From NCBI GenBank assembly GCA_036266845.1, contig DATAXI010000234.1, forward strand, positions 1 through 26,593: DNA of 26,593 nucleotides. The letters are read 5' to 3'. A program made the position numbers and the translations under genes. This document shows, piece after piece, positions 1-7,663 of the stretch (positions are counted from its first letter, which is position 1; every line of letters begins with the position of its first letter). The stretch is from DATAXI01 sp036266845 (GTDB taxonomy: Bacteria; Verrucomicrobiota; Verrucomicrobiia; Chthoniobacterales; Chthoniobacteraceae). Under the pieces are notes generated by a model, which saw only the letters and a list, made by a program, of their open reading frames with translations, was not told the DNA's origin and did no database searches.

Positions 1-174
1 TGCTAAACGGGCTACTTCCCTGCGCCAATACCTCCCGGCAACCGGACCATCCTCCCCGTCAACATTGACGGAGCCGGCTACGATTCTCCAAAATCCGCGA
101 CGACTCGAATGGCGGCACAGTTCGATTACCTTCCACCCGACCTGCTCTCGGGAGGCCTCCAGTAGCCGCCGGGC

Positions 175-849
175 TTATACCTCCCGCTTTAGCTCCAGGG
201 CAAAGCGCACCAGGTCCGAGGAGGACTTCAGTTCGAGCTTTTGCTTGATGTGCAACCGGTGGGTTTCGATGGTCTTGATGCTGAGATTCAGCTTCTCCGA
301 GATTTCCTGGCTGGACTTCCCTTCTCCCAGCAAATGCAACACCTCCAGCTCCCGGTCGGACAGGGCATCCAGCGGGGAATCTCCATCCACGGCGCCCAGC
401 GCGATCTTATAGATCAGTTGCCCTTTGAAATCCGGACTCACCCAGATTTTCCCGCTCAATACCGAACGCACCGCGGCGACCAGATGCGTTTCCCCCTCCC
501 GTTTGGTCAAGTAGCCGGTGGCGCCGGCGCGCAATGCGCGTAGTCCGTAAGTCTTTTCGTCATATGCCGTGATGACGAGGATTGGCAGTTTCGGATGCTC
601 CGCCCGCAGATGCTTGACCAGCTCGATGCCATCGGCGCCAGGCAGGGAGATATCCACAAGCACCACGTCCGCCTCGATCTGCCGCAGCGCGTCGATGGCC
701 AGGCGGCTTTCGCTCGCCTCCCCGCATACCGTCAGATCGGCCTCCATGGAAATGAGCATCTCCAGGCCCTTGCGGAAAATGGGATGATCATCGACGATGA
801 AGACCCGCTTCTTTTCCGTCGGGACCAGCGGTTTTACCGGGTGCGTCAT
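175..849 (-). CDS. NarL/FixJ-family response regulator (REC + LuxR HTH)
   Basis: Two-component response regulator of 224 aa. The N-terminal receiver domain (about residues 14-130) has the acidic pair D20-D21, phospho-acceptor D66 in VDISLP, T94 and K116. A LuxR-type helix-turn-helix follows at about 158-215 (LSDRELEVLHLLGEGKSSQE, then IKTIETHRLHIKQKL). This is the standard NarL layout, so it should bind DNA as a dimer after phosphorylation. The ATG at 849 was chosen because it overlaps the TGA of the upstream kinase gene (ATGA, 4 nt), which suggests translational coupling; the open frame runs further upstream, but only inside that kinase gene. It is the last gene of the signalling cluster. 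Its targets are unknown. Family assignment is firm; the pairing with the neighbouring kinase is inferred from the overlap. Confidence 0.93.
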   Translation of the reverse strand: MTHPVKPLVPTEKKRVFIVDDHPIFRKGLEMLISMEADLTVCGEASESRLAIDALRQIEADVVLVDISLPGADGIELVKHLRAEHPKLPILVITAYDEKTYGLRALRAGATGYLTKREGETHLVAAVRSVLSGKIWVSPDFKGQLIYKIALGAVDGDSPLDALSDRELEVLHLLGEGKSSQEISEKLNLSIKTIETHRLHIKQKLELKSSSDLVRFALELKREV

Positions 850-1571
850 GGTTCGATCGGAAGCTTGCATTTCATTTTCACGCCGAGCGGAGCCCGGGGC
901 GTTAGCGTAAGGGTTGCTCCAATTGCCCCGGCCCGGATTCCCGGCAAATGCCAAAGGGTGGCTGCGGGCAGGGTCTGGTCCGTGGCGGCGAAATCTCCAT
1001 CATGCTCCAGCGTGAGGATCACTTCATCCCTCTCATGGCTCAGCGAGAGCGTCATCCTGGAGATATCCCGGGCGGAAAGCGACGCCCGGACCGCCTCGCG
1101 GGCGATGCGGATCAACTGTCCGGCGAGGAATGGGTCCATCGTTGTAATGAAGTCATCGCAAAGAAAATCGCACGGAATTTTTTCGGAAATACGCTCGGCC
1201 AGGTCCGCGAGGGCGGATACCGGCGGCGTGGTTGAAACAGGCGGCTCGCCGATCAGCAGCGAGATTTCGCGCGCTTCAGCCGCCGCGCGCCGAAGCGCCG
1301 CTTCCAAATCGTCCATCTCCGGTGGCAGCGGGACTTCAGCCGCTTTGAGCCTGGTCTTCAGAACCCGAAACAGAAATCCGGCTCCCTGCAAGCTCTGGCA
1401 CAGGGATTCATGCATCGTGCGGCCAAACCATTCGCGCTCCAGATCGATGGCATCCAGCAGCGCGAGTACCTTGTCGCGCGCTTCGCCGTTTCCTCCGGTC
1501 CGCACTTCAGGGCCGCGGCGCCGAGCCTCGGTTTTTCCGGGAGTGGGTTCTCTGATCGTCACTGGGACCAT
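846..1571 (-). CDS. small HisKA_3-type sensor kinase with degenerate ATP-binding domain
   Basis: A 241-aa protein resembling the transmitter module of NarX/UhpB-type kinases, with no sensor or membrane segment. The H-box is recognisable (EREWFGRTMHESLCQ, His at residue 54), and a helical dimerisation region follows to about residue 110. The C-terminal HATPase-like part (about 140-240) is eroded. At the N-box it reads REAVRAS, where the family normally has REALTN, so the Mg-binding Asn is replaced. The G1 box keeps only DG (191-192), and the G2 region reads HLPGIRAGAIGA without the usual glycine pattern. It may therefore receive phosphate from another kinase or act as a scaffold. The stop overlaps the start of the NarL-type regulator. 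The 141 nt upstream (1572-1712), after the receiver gene, hold no clear promoter. The fold assignment is moderately secure; loss of kinase activity is inference. Confidence 0.75.
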   Translation of the reverse strand: MVPVTIREPTPGKTEARRRGPEVRTGGNGEARDKVLALLDAIDLEREWFGRTMHESLCQSLQGAGFLFRVLKTRLKAAEVPLPPEMDDLEAALRRAAAEAREISLLIGEPPVSTTPPVSALADLAERISEKIPCDFLCDDFITTMDPFLAGQLIRIAREAVRASLSARDISRMTLSLSHERDEVILTLEHDGDFAATDQTLPAATLWHLPGIRAGAIGATLTLTPRAPLGVKMKCKLPIEP

Positions 1572-1712
1572 CGCGTTTGAAATGCATTACAAATTCGAGC
1601 GGCGGAATCCAGCCTTCCCGCATTCAATTTACGTGAAAATGCCTACCATAGGGAGTTTACCGACAAGCCTGTAAGCTAAAACCCCGAGCGTCCTTATGGA
1701 CCGTATAGTATC

Positions 1713-2114
1713 TCAAGGAAGGCCTTGCTCCAATGCTACTTCGGCAAGGATCTCGTCCAGAATCTGCGGATCGAATGGTTTCAACAAATGTCTCCGGTAG
1801 CCCGCGGCCTTGCTGCGTGCCCGGTCGGCGTTCATCCCGAATCCGCTCATGGCCACGGCGTACACAGACTCGGGGAGATTCGCCCGCTGGAGGAGTTCCC
1901 AGCCGCTGCCATCCGGCAGGCCAATATCGGAAAGCAGGATGTCGATCTGGATTTTCCGGAGCGCCGCGAGAGATTCATTCATGGTGCTGGCGCTAAAAAC
2001 CTCATGATCCATCTGCTCCAGATACCGGGTAAGGCCGATCAAGGTATCCTGATGATTTTCCACGAGAAAAATACGCAGCCGGCGATTTCCTCCACCTGAA
2101 CCAGAACTCATCAT
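1713..2114 (-). CDS. single-domain response regulator (CheY-like receiver)
   Basis: A stand-alone receiver domain of 133 aa with no output domain. The motifs are in order: LVENHQD (E19-N20 instead of the usual DD pair), phospho-acceptor D63 in LLSDIGLPDG, S90 in AMSGFG and K112 in LLKPFD. It probably acts as a phosphate shuttle or a protein-interaction switch, like CheY or the Spo0F/DivK types. The gene lies 42 nt downstream of the PAS histidine kinase gene on the same strand, so that kinase is the likely phosphodonor. Start choice is uncertain: ATG at 2114 or 2111 is preferred over in-frame GTG (2120) and TTG (2117) codons just upstream. No clear Shine-Dalgarno sequence precedes either ATG. 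Confidence 0.9.
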   Translation of the reverse strand: MMSSGSGGGNRRLRIFLVENHQDTLIGLTRYLEQMDHEVFSASTMNESLAALRKIQIDILLSDIGLPDGSGWELLQRANLPESVYAVAMSGFGMNADRARSKAAGYRRHLLKPFDPQILDEILAEVALEQGLP

Positions 2115-2156
2115 CAACACTGTTTCGAAGCTGAACCCGGGATATGGATGTGGGAT

Positions 2157-3983
2157 TTAAGCTGAACCCGCGGGTTTGGCCGGCGAGCCCTCGCGGGAAA
2201 GAGGCAGCCGAATCGAAAAAATGGAACCCTGTCCACTTCCGTCACTTTGCGCATCAATACTTCCTCCGTGCCCTTCCACGATCGCCCGGGCCAGCGACAG
2301 CCCCAACCCGAGGCCTCCAAACTCCCGGGCAATGGAAAGGTCCGCCTGGGTGAATGGGTCGAAAATGTTGAGGAGCGAAGCCTGATCGATCCCCCTGCCG
2401 CTATCTCGAATGGTGATGGTGATCTGCTCCGCATCCACTTGGGATTGAACGTAAATCTCTCCCTTTTCAGGAGTAAACTTGGAGGCGTTTTTGAGCACAT
2501 TCCAAAATACCTGCTCAAGCCGCATGGAATCCCCCTGGATTACCGCTTCCGCCGGATCCAAAACCACGGTGAGCAGTTGTTCCTTTGCCTCCATATCGGG
2601 CGCGGCGACCTGGATCGCCTGTTTGAGCGTGGCCTGCACGTTGAGGGGCTCGCACAGCAATTCCATCTTGCCGCGCTCGATGCGGGTAATATCCAGCAAC
2701 TCATCGATGAGGCGGGACTCCATCCGGATATTGCGCTGAATCAGGACCAGGCTTTCCCGCACGTCCGGCGGCAGGCCGTTCTCGCGCAAGAGCGAGTGTA
2801 CGGCCATGTACACCGGCGTGAGCGGGGTCCGCAACTCATGGGAGAGGACGGCCAGAAAATGATCTTTGGCATCGCCGGCGGCCTCGGCCTTTGCGCGCGC
2901 GGCTTCCGCCTCCGCCAGGGCGGCTTGCAGTTGCTCGCGGCTTTCCCGCAATGCGGCTTCCGCGCCTTTTGATTCGGAGATATCCGAGAGAACGATTGCG
3001 AGACGGATGCTGCCGGGACCGCCGATGCGCGAAGCGGAGACTCTGAACCAGCGGTCCAGAGAAGGGACATACGCCTGAAAATGCGCGGGCTGCCCGGTGC
3101 GGAGCACTTCCCCGTAGTTCTCGAACCAGAGCGGATCGGGATTGGGCATGATCTCCCGCAGGGTATGGCCGCACGGATCTGGGATGCCCGTCTGGCCGGC
3201 AAATGCAGGATTGCATTCTACGAAGCGGTAATCGTGCGCCTGTCCCTGGGAATCGGACACGGCTTCCTGGATCACAAACGCCTCGCCCATCGAATTGAAT
3301 ACCGTCCGCAACCGCTCCTCGCTCGACCGGAGCGCTTCCTCCGCGCGCTTGCGCTCGGTCACCTCCGCCAGCAGCGTATCCCGCGCGGCGACCGCGTCTT
3401 CCAGCAGATTGAGCGTGGCTGTCTTTGCCTGCCGGATGGTACGATTGGCGGCCTCAACCTCCTTGATACGAGTCGCGAGGACGGCATTGGCATTGCGAAG
3501 CCGATCCTCCGTTTCGCGCAGCGCTTGCTCGGAGGTTTTGCGATCTGTCGCATCAAAGGCGACGCCAATGATGATGCCGGCATCGGTGGCGCTGCCGCGT
3601 CCGCGCCAGCGAATCCACCTGCCTGCCGCGGGACCGCACTCCAGATGCCATTCCCCCTGGATTCGGCCATCGGACGGAAGGCCGGATGCGGCAATGCCTC
3701 TCAATTCCCTGACACCGGCAGCCGACATGCACCGCGTCAGCGACTCCAGGGAAACGGGCTCCGCCGTGGGCGGGAGGGCGAAGAGGTCGATGAATACAGC
3801 ATCCCCGCTAATGCGCCCCTCGCGGAGATCCCATTGCCAGGCTCCCATGCGCCCGCTCTCCATGGCCATGCGGCGCGATTCCTCGCTCAGGCGCAGTTCG
3901 CTTCGGATCCGTTTAATTTCATCCAGCGCCCGTTGCAACGTCGCCCCGGCTTGCCCAGAAATTAAATTTGCGGCGTGCTCCAC
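2157..3983 (-). CDS. PAS-PAS sensor histidine kinase
   Basis: Soluble 608-aa histidine kinase with no transmembrane segment. Order of parts: short coiled coil (about 15-40), PAS-like domain (about 40-150), coiled-coil linker (about 155-220), second PAS domain (about 222-342), another coiled coil (345-375), HisKA domain with the H-box at FLAVLSHELRTPLTP (H382), then a complete HATPase domain. The N-box (VFWNVLKNASKF, N499), G1 (DSGRGI, D527), F-box (FDPF) and G2 (GGLGLGLSLA) are all intact, so it should autophosphorylate. The start is GTG at 3983, with GAGG placed correctly upstream. Its gene follows the CheB-CheR fusion by 14 nt and precedes a single-domain receiver, so all three are probably co-expressed. 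The signal sensed by the PAS domains cannot be told from sequence. Confidence 0.94.
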   Translation of the reverse strand: MEHAANLISGQAGATLQRALDEIKRIRSELRLSEESRRMAMESGRMGAWQWDLREGRISGDAVFIDLFALPPTAEPVSLESLTRCMSAAGVRELRGIAASGLPSDGRIQGEWHLECGPAAGRWIRWRGRGSATDAGIIIGVAFDATDRKTSEQALRETEDRLRNANAVLATRIKEVEAANRTIRQAKTATLNLLEDAVAARDTLLAEVTERKRAEEALRSSEERLRTVFNSMGEAFVIQEAVSDSQGQAHDYRFVECNPAFAGQTGIPDPCGHTLREIMPNPDPLWFENYGEVLRTGQPAHFQAYVPSLDRWFRVSASRIGGPGSIRLAIVLSDISESKGAEAALRESREQLQAALAEAEAARAKAEAAGDAKDHFLAVLSHELRTPLTPVYMAVHSLLRENGLPPDVRESLVLIQRNIRMESRLIDELLDITRIERGKMELLCEPLNVQATLKQAIQVAAPDMEAKEQLLTVVLDPAEAVIQGDSMRLEQVFWNVLKNASKFTPEKGEIYVQSQVDAEQITITIRDSGRGIDQASLLNIFDPFTQADLSIAREFGGLGLGLSLARAIVEGHGGSIDAQSDGSGQGSIFSIRLPLSREGSPAKPAGSA

Positions 3984-3997
3984 GGGAACCCTCAGTT

Positions 3998-6937
3998 TTA
4001 ACTTTGCTGCGACGGTGCGGACGGATCGGCTTCTTTCGTCTCCTCGTTGATGATCGTGTAACGAGGGTCCCGGCTTTGGACCGTGAGGAGATCGTTAATC
4101 TCCTTTTTCAGATCCACGATCCGCAGTTCCCGGCCGACGGCGACCCGGTTGAAGCGCTCAAGCTCATCATTGCGAGTGAGAAGTTCCGCAGCCGAGCGTT
4201 TGTTTTCCGTGATATCGACAAAGGTCAGGACGACCCCGGCAATCTGATCCTCCAGGGTGCGGTAAGGCTGAAGGCGCGCCTGGAACCACCGGCCGCCATC
4301 GCGTACCTCGCGCTCGACAGGAACCAGGGACTTCAGCACCTGGTCCGCATCGGTGGTAAGCTCGGGGTAATCGAGACGGTGCTTCAGATCGTCCAGCGGA
4401 CGGCCCAGGTCTGTCGGAATCAGGTGAAACAGCTCAACGGCCTTGGGCGTATAGCGCATGATGTGGTGCGTCCGGTTGAGGAAGATGGTGGCAATGGCCG
4501 TTGAAGCCATAAGGTTTTGCAAATCGCTGTTTGCGTGGCCCAGCTCATCGACTTTGCCCTTCAGCTCCTGGTTTACGGTCGTGAGTTCTTCGTTGATCGA
4601 CTGCAGCTCTTCGCGGGAGGTTTCCAGCTCCTCGGTGGCGGAGCGGAGTTCCTCGTTCATGGCCTGAAGTTCCTCGTTGCTCGCCTTGAGCTCTTCCGTG
4701 CTGGCCTCGTATTGCTCCACGGTGTCGCGAAGGTGATTTTTCACATGATCAAGCTCATGCTCCAGATGGTGGACCACGGACTCCGGCGCCATGCCTTCCT
4801 CCGCGGCGCGGGGTCCGGGCAGCTCCAGCGGCCTGGGAGGCCTGTTTTCAAAAGTAACCAGCGAGTAGCCCGGAGCGATATCCCCCGCTGGCGCGACCCG
4901 CAAATCCACGGCGCTGGAGGCGCCGCCGATATCCACGGGAAGGCCGAAGACCTCCACAGGCTGCCCCGTATCCATCGCGCGGAAGAGCGCGGCGCGCAGC
5001 TCGATGCGGAGCATCGGATGGACCACGCGCAATAGATTGGCGGTGGGCTCCCCTCCGCCAAAGTGCAGAAAAGCGCCCGCATGCTCGGAAAGATGCACGA
5101 TATCATGATCGGCATTCACGATGACAGAGGGCGGGGAAAATTTCTCAATCAGCTTGAAATGCAGATCCCCAATCGTGCCCCGATGCTCGCCCGGCGGCTT
5201 CTCCGCGCGGAATGGCATCGCCAGCCCCTGGAGAAACGAGCGGGAGGGGATCACCGGAGTGTTCCGCTCCTGCTGCCGCGCCTCCAGCGTACGCAGGATA
5301 TTGCTCGGCCCCTTGGGCACGGGCAGGCTGGTGCGCGGAACGGGCTGCTGCACATAAATCCGGTGCTTCTTGTCCTGGACCCGGAAAAGCGGGCTATTCT
5401 CGTCAATCGATTCCGACGAACCCAGGAAGAGAACGGCGTGGGACTTCATCGCAAAGTGAAATATATCCAGCAGGCGCAACTGAGCCTCGCGCGTGAGGTA
5501 TATCATCAGGTTCCGGCATGAGATGAGGTCCATGCGGGAGAAGGGCGCATCCTTGAGGAGATCGTGCGTGGCAAACAGGACCATCTCGCGCAGCTCGCGC
5601 CGGACGCGGTAGCCGGTGTGTTCCTTCATAAAGAAACGTCTCAGACGCTCATCGCTCACATCGGCGACGCTCGACTCGGGATAAATGCCGATGCGCGCCT
5701 TCCGGATCGCATCTTCGTCCAGATCACACGCAAAGACCTGGAGGACGGGCGGATGCTCAATCTTGCGGGCGTGCTCGAGCAGGAGCATCGCCAGGGAGTA
5801 TGCCTCCTCTCCGGTGGCGCATGCGGGCACCCACACGCGCACGGCGTCGCCGGGTCCCTTGTGTTTGAACAATTCCGGGATGCGAAGTTCGATCGCCTCA
5901 AAGGCGTCCCGGTCGCGGAAGAAATTGGTGACGGAAATGAGCAGGTCCTGAAGCAGCGCTCCGGATTCGCCCGGATGCATGCGAAGAAAGCTGAGGTAAT
6001 TTGGAACGTCCTCGACGCCATTGACCTGCATGCGGCGGGAGATGCGCCGCACGATGGTGGCCCGTTTGTAGTAAGAGAAATCGCGGCCGGTGCGGGAGCG
6101 GAGATACGAGAGAACATCCCGCAGCGCAACTTCATCCAGGTCCGGAGGAGGCACGGCGGGTTTCGCGGGCTGCGGTCCATCCTCCGGGGGAAGCTTGAGC
6201 TCTTTTTCCTGATTGAAGTAGGAGACGAGGCGCCCGGAGATTTCAGACGCTTCGAGGACCCAGTCCACCATGCCGGTATCGATGGCGGAGCGGGGCATCC
6301 CGCGGTGTTCGGCCTCATCGGGGTCCTGCGCGATGGTAAGGCCTCCGCGCTCCTTGATTCGCTTCAGCCCCAGGGCTCCATCGCCGTCCGCGCCGGAGAG
6401 AATGATGGCCGCGGCATGGGGGCCGTGCGTATCCGCGAGAGAGCGGAAGAAGAGATCCACCGCAACCCGCTTGCCGCGATCCCCCTGCAGCTCGGTGAGG
6501 CGGAGATGGCCATCGACGGTGGCGAGAAATTTGCCGGGCGGAATGACATAGACCGTGTTCGGCGCCACTTTTTCGCCATTCTCCGCCTGGACCACCTTCA
6601 TGGAAGTCCATCGCCCGATCATCTCCGCCAGAGAGGAGGTGTGCGTGGGCGAGAGATGCAGGATAACGACGAAAATCATGCCGGATTCCGGCGTGATGCT
6701 CTTAAAGAACCGCTCCATGGCGGGTATGCTGCCCGCGGACCCGCCGATGCCGATCATCGGGGTCATCTGGTACCCCTTGGTGGGGACGATATCGTCGATG
6801 AGCTCCGGGTAATCCTCTTCGATAAAGTCCGGCCCTATCGCAGGAAGACCGTCCGCCCGCGCCACTTCGCCATTGACGGGGGCTGGCGGCGGCAATTCCG
6901 GATTTTGAGGCGGCTGGGGCGGCGCAGACTCTGGCAT
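3998..6937 (-). CDS. CheB-CheR-PAS fusion protein (methylesterase/methyltransferase, no kinase domain)
   Basis: A 979-aa fusion. A proline-rich leader (1-40) is followed by a CheB methylesterase domain (about 58-240) with catalytic candidates S67 (GIGGSAGS), H94 (ILHLSP) and D186 (SGADGDG). Next is a CheR domain: the N-terminal helical part (about 268-325), then the SAM-binding Rossmann part (about 335-530; PACATGEEAYS at 371-381, DLISCRN at 470-476). A PAS-like domain (about 590-700) comes next, then a long heptad-rich coiled coil (about 722-810, repeated EEL/NEEL units) and a second PAS domain (about 808-915). The protein ends with a charged helix and has no HisKA/HATPase domains, unlike many longer CheB-CheR hybrids. 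The kinase is supplied by the next gene, 14 nt away. There is no CheB receiver domain. Start ATG at 6937 has a weak AAGG upstream. Domain calls are firm; the target of methylation is unknown, since no chemoreceptor gene is nearby. Confidence 0.95.
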   Translation of the reverse strand: MPESAPPQPPQNPELPPPAPVNGEVARADGLPAIGPDFIEEDYPELIDDIVPTKGYQMTPMIGIGGSAGSIPAMERFFKSITPESGMIFVVILHLSPTHTSSLAEMIGRWTSMKVVQAENGEKVAPNTVYVIPPGKFLATVDGHLRLTELQGDRGKRVAVDLFFRSLADTHGPHAAAIILSGADGDGALGLKRIKERGGLTIAQDPDEAEHRGMPRSAIDTGMVDWVLEASEISGRLVSYFNQEKELKLPPEDGPQPAKPAVPPPDLDEVALRDVLSYLRSRTGRDFSYYKRATIVRRISRRMQVNGVEDVPNYLSFLRMHPGESGALLQDLLISVTNFFRDRDAFEAIELRIPELFKHKGPGDAVRVWVPACATGEEAYSLAMLLLEHARKIEHPPVLQVFACDLDEDAIRKARIGIYPESSVADVSDERLRRFFMKEHTGYRVRRELREMVLFATHDLLKDAPFSRMDLISCRNLMIYLTREAQLRLLDIFHFAMKSHAVLFLGSSESIDENSPLFRVQDKKHRIYVQQPVPRTSLPVPKGPSNILRTLEARQQERNTPVIPSRSFLQGLAMPFRAEKPPGEHRGTIGDLHFKLIEKFSPPSVIVNADHDIVHLSEHAGAFLHFGGGEPTANLLRVVHPMLRIELRAALFRAMDTGQPVEVFGLPVDIGGASSAVDLRVAPAGDIAPGYSLVTFENRPPRPLELPGPRAAEEGMAPESVVHHLEHELDHVKNHLRDTVEQYEASTEELKASNEELQAMNEELRSATEELETSREELQSINEELTTVNQELKGKVDELGHANSDLQNLMASTAIATIFLNRTHHIMRYTPKAVELFHLIPTDLGRPLDDLKHRLDYPELTTDADQVLKSLVPVEREVRDGGRWFQARLQPYRTLEDQIAGVVLTFVDITENKRSAAELLTRNDELERFNRVAVGRELRIVDLKKEINDLLTVQSRDPRYTIINEETKEADPSAPSQQS

Positions 6938-7001
6938 ACCCCAACCTTAACCCCTGGGATCGATTCGAGCGAGGAATGTCTGAAGCGAATGCTCCGGCGG
7001 C

Positions 7002-7292
7002 TCAGCTCTCGTATGCCCGGCAGATGGTGCCGCCTTCCTTTTCCTTGAGGATGATCCTGGATCGGCCGCTCGGCGTCGTTTCGATTTCCATGGAAAATCC
7101 CCGGGGCAGAAGTTCCTCCGAGAGGAGCCGTTTCAGTTGCGCATTGAAATGGCTCGAGGGAATGGCTCCCGCGAAGTGCAGTTTCGTTGCCTGGATCAAT
7201 ACCGCTTCGATCAACTCCGGGATATCCCGCGCCGTGCGAGGGACATTCGTGTTAATGATTTTCGGAAACCGCTTCCTGTTTAACGTAATCAT
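7002..7292 (-). CDS. hypothetical small protein upstream of the CheB-CheR fusion
   Basis: A 96-aa open frame of unrecognised family. It is basic at the N-terminus (ITLNRKRFPK), with a predicted helix around ARDIPELIEAVLIQATKL and a mixed C-terminal half ending in GRSRIILKEKEGGTICRAYES. No signal peptide or membrane segment is seen. ATG at 7292 is chosen as the most likely start; it lies inside the preceding 73-aa frame, giving a 41-nt overlap in another frame. No Shine-Dalgarno sequence is visible. The gene ends 64 nt before the CheB-CheR fusion gene, so it may lead that operon. Reality of the gene is likely but not proven. Confidence 0.5.
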   Translation of the reverse strand: MITLNRKRFPKIINTNVPRTARDIPELIEAVLIQATKLHFAGAIPSSHFNAQLKRLLSEELLPRGFSMEIETTPSGRSRIILKEKEGGTICRAYES

Positions 7293-7473
7293 GTGAGTTC
7301 GAGGAAAGTCCCAGCATTTTGATGCGCTCCGTAAGGCGTTGGAGACGTTCTCGGACTTGACGAACATTCGGACTATCGGGCCCCGTCTGAACCAGGGCGC
7401 TGATTTCCTTCCTTACCTCGCCAAGCTCCCGGTGGAGCTCGGCGTAACTTTCTGCTGCTGGAGCATCGGCCAT
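7252..7473 (-). CDS. hypothetical 73-aa coiled-coil protein
   Basis: Short open frame starting at ATG 7473. The product is rich in charged residues, and heptad-like helices (YAELHRELGEVRKEISALV, then VRQVRERLQRLTERIKML) suggest a small helical hairpin or coiled coil. No known family was recognised. It overlaps the next gene by 41 nt in a different frame. It could be a small partner protein for the signalling cluster downstream, which is an inference from position only. No Shine-Dalgarno sequence is visible. Confidence 0.45.
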   Translation of the reverse strand: MADAPAAESYAELHRELGEVRKEISALVQTGPDSPNVRQVRERLQRLTERIKMLGLSSNSHDYVKQEAVSENH

Positions 7474-7663
7474 ATCGCATAGAATGTCCCTACTCGTGGC
7501 CGGCTGCAATTGGGGCAGCCCCGTATTGATCTATCGGGGATGTTTACGAAAAACCACGGAGCCCTCTCGGAACGGGGCAACGCGCCGCCGCGAAACGCTT
7601 GAAGCAATCTCCCGGATGCACCCGGCGCGACGCCGGAGCGGCATAAATCCAGGGAAAGCTTGC
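7474..7663. other. 190-nt gap between the oxidoreductase operon and the signalling cluster
   Basis: No convincing gene is seen. The gap contains a perfect GC-rich inverted repeat, ccggcg-cga-cgccgg (7622-7636), just past the stop of the GMC gene. It is not followed by a T-run, so it could slow or process the transcript but is not a textbook terminator. A promoter for the signalling cluster would be expected here; no good -35/-10 pair was found by eye. Confidence 0.4.

Noticed and set aside
1..174. Terminator after the NarL regulator
   Set aside because: A short palindrome (ggaggcctcc) is present, but there is no longer stem with a T-run, so no terminator is claimed.
65..412. 115-codon plus-strand frame at the left edge
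   Set aside because: Mostly antisense to the NarL regulator and serine/arginine-rich; not protein-like.
595..1674. 359-codon plus-strand frame over the NarL regulator and degenerate kinase
   Set aside because: Antisense to two recognisable genes, with low-complexity, serine- and arginine-rich composition.
3081..4504. Plus-strand frames of 294 and 178 codons over the PAS kinase and CheB-CheR genes
   Set aside because: Shadows of the coding strand; no family similarity and atypical composition.
4560..4760. Apparent short repeats in DNA (ctc/gag-rich units)
   Set aside because: They encode the repeated EEL/NEEL heptads of the CheB-CheR coiled coil and are not an independent repeat array.
5564..7048. 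494-codon open frame on the plus strand, opposite the CheB-CheR fusion
   Set aside because: It is the antisense shadow of a firmly identified gene; long antisense frames are common in G+C-rich DNA, and its product has no recognisable domains.
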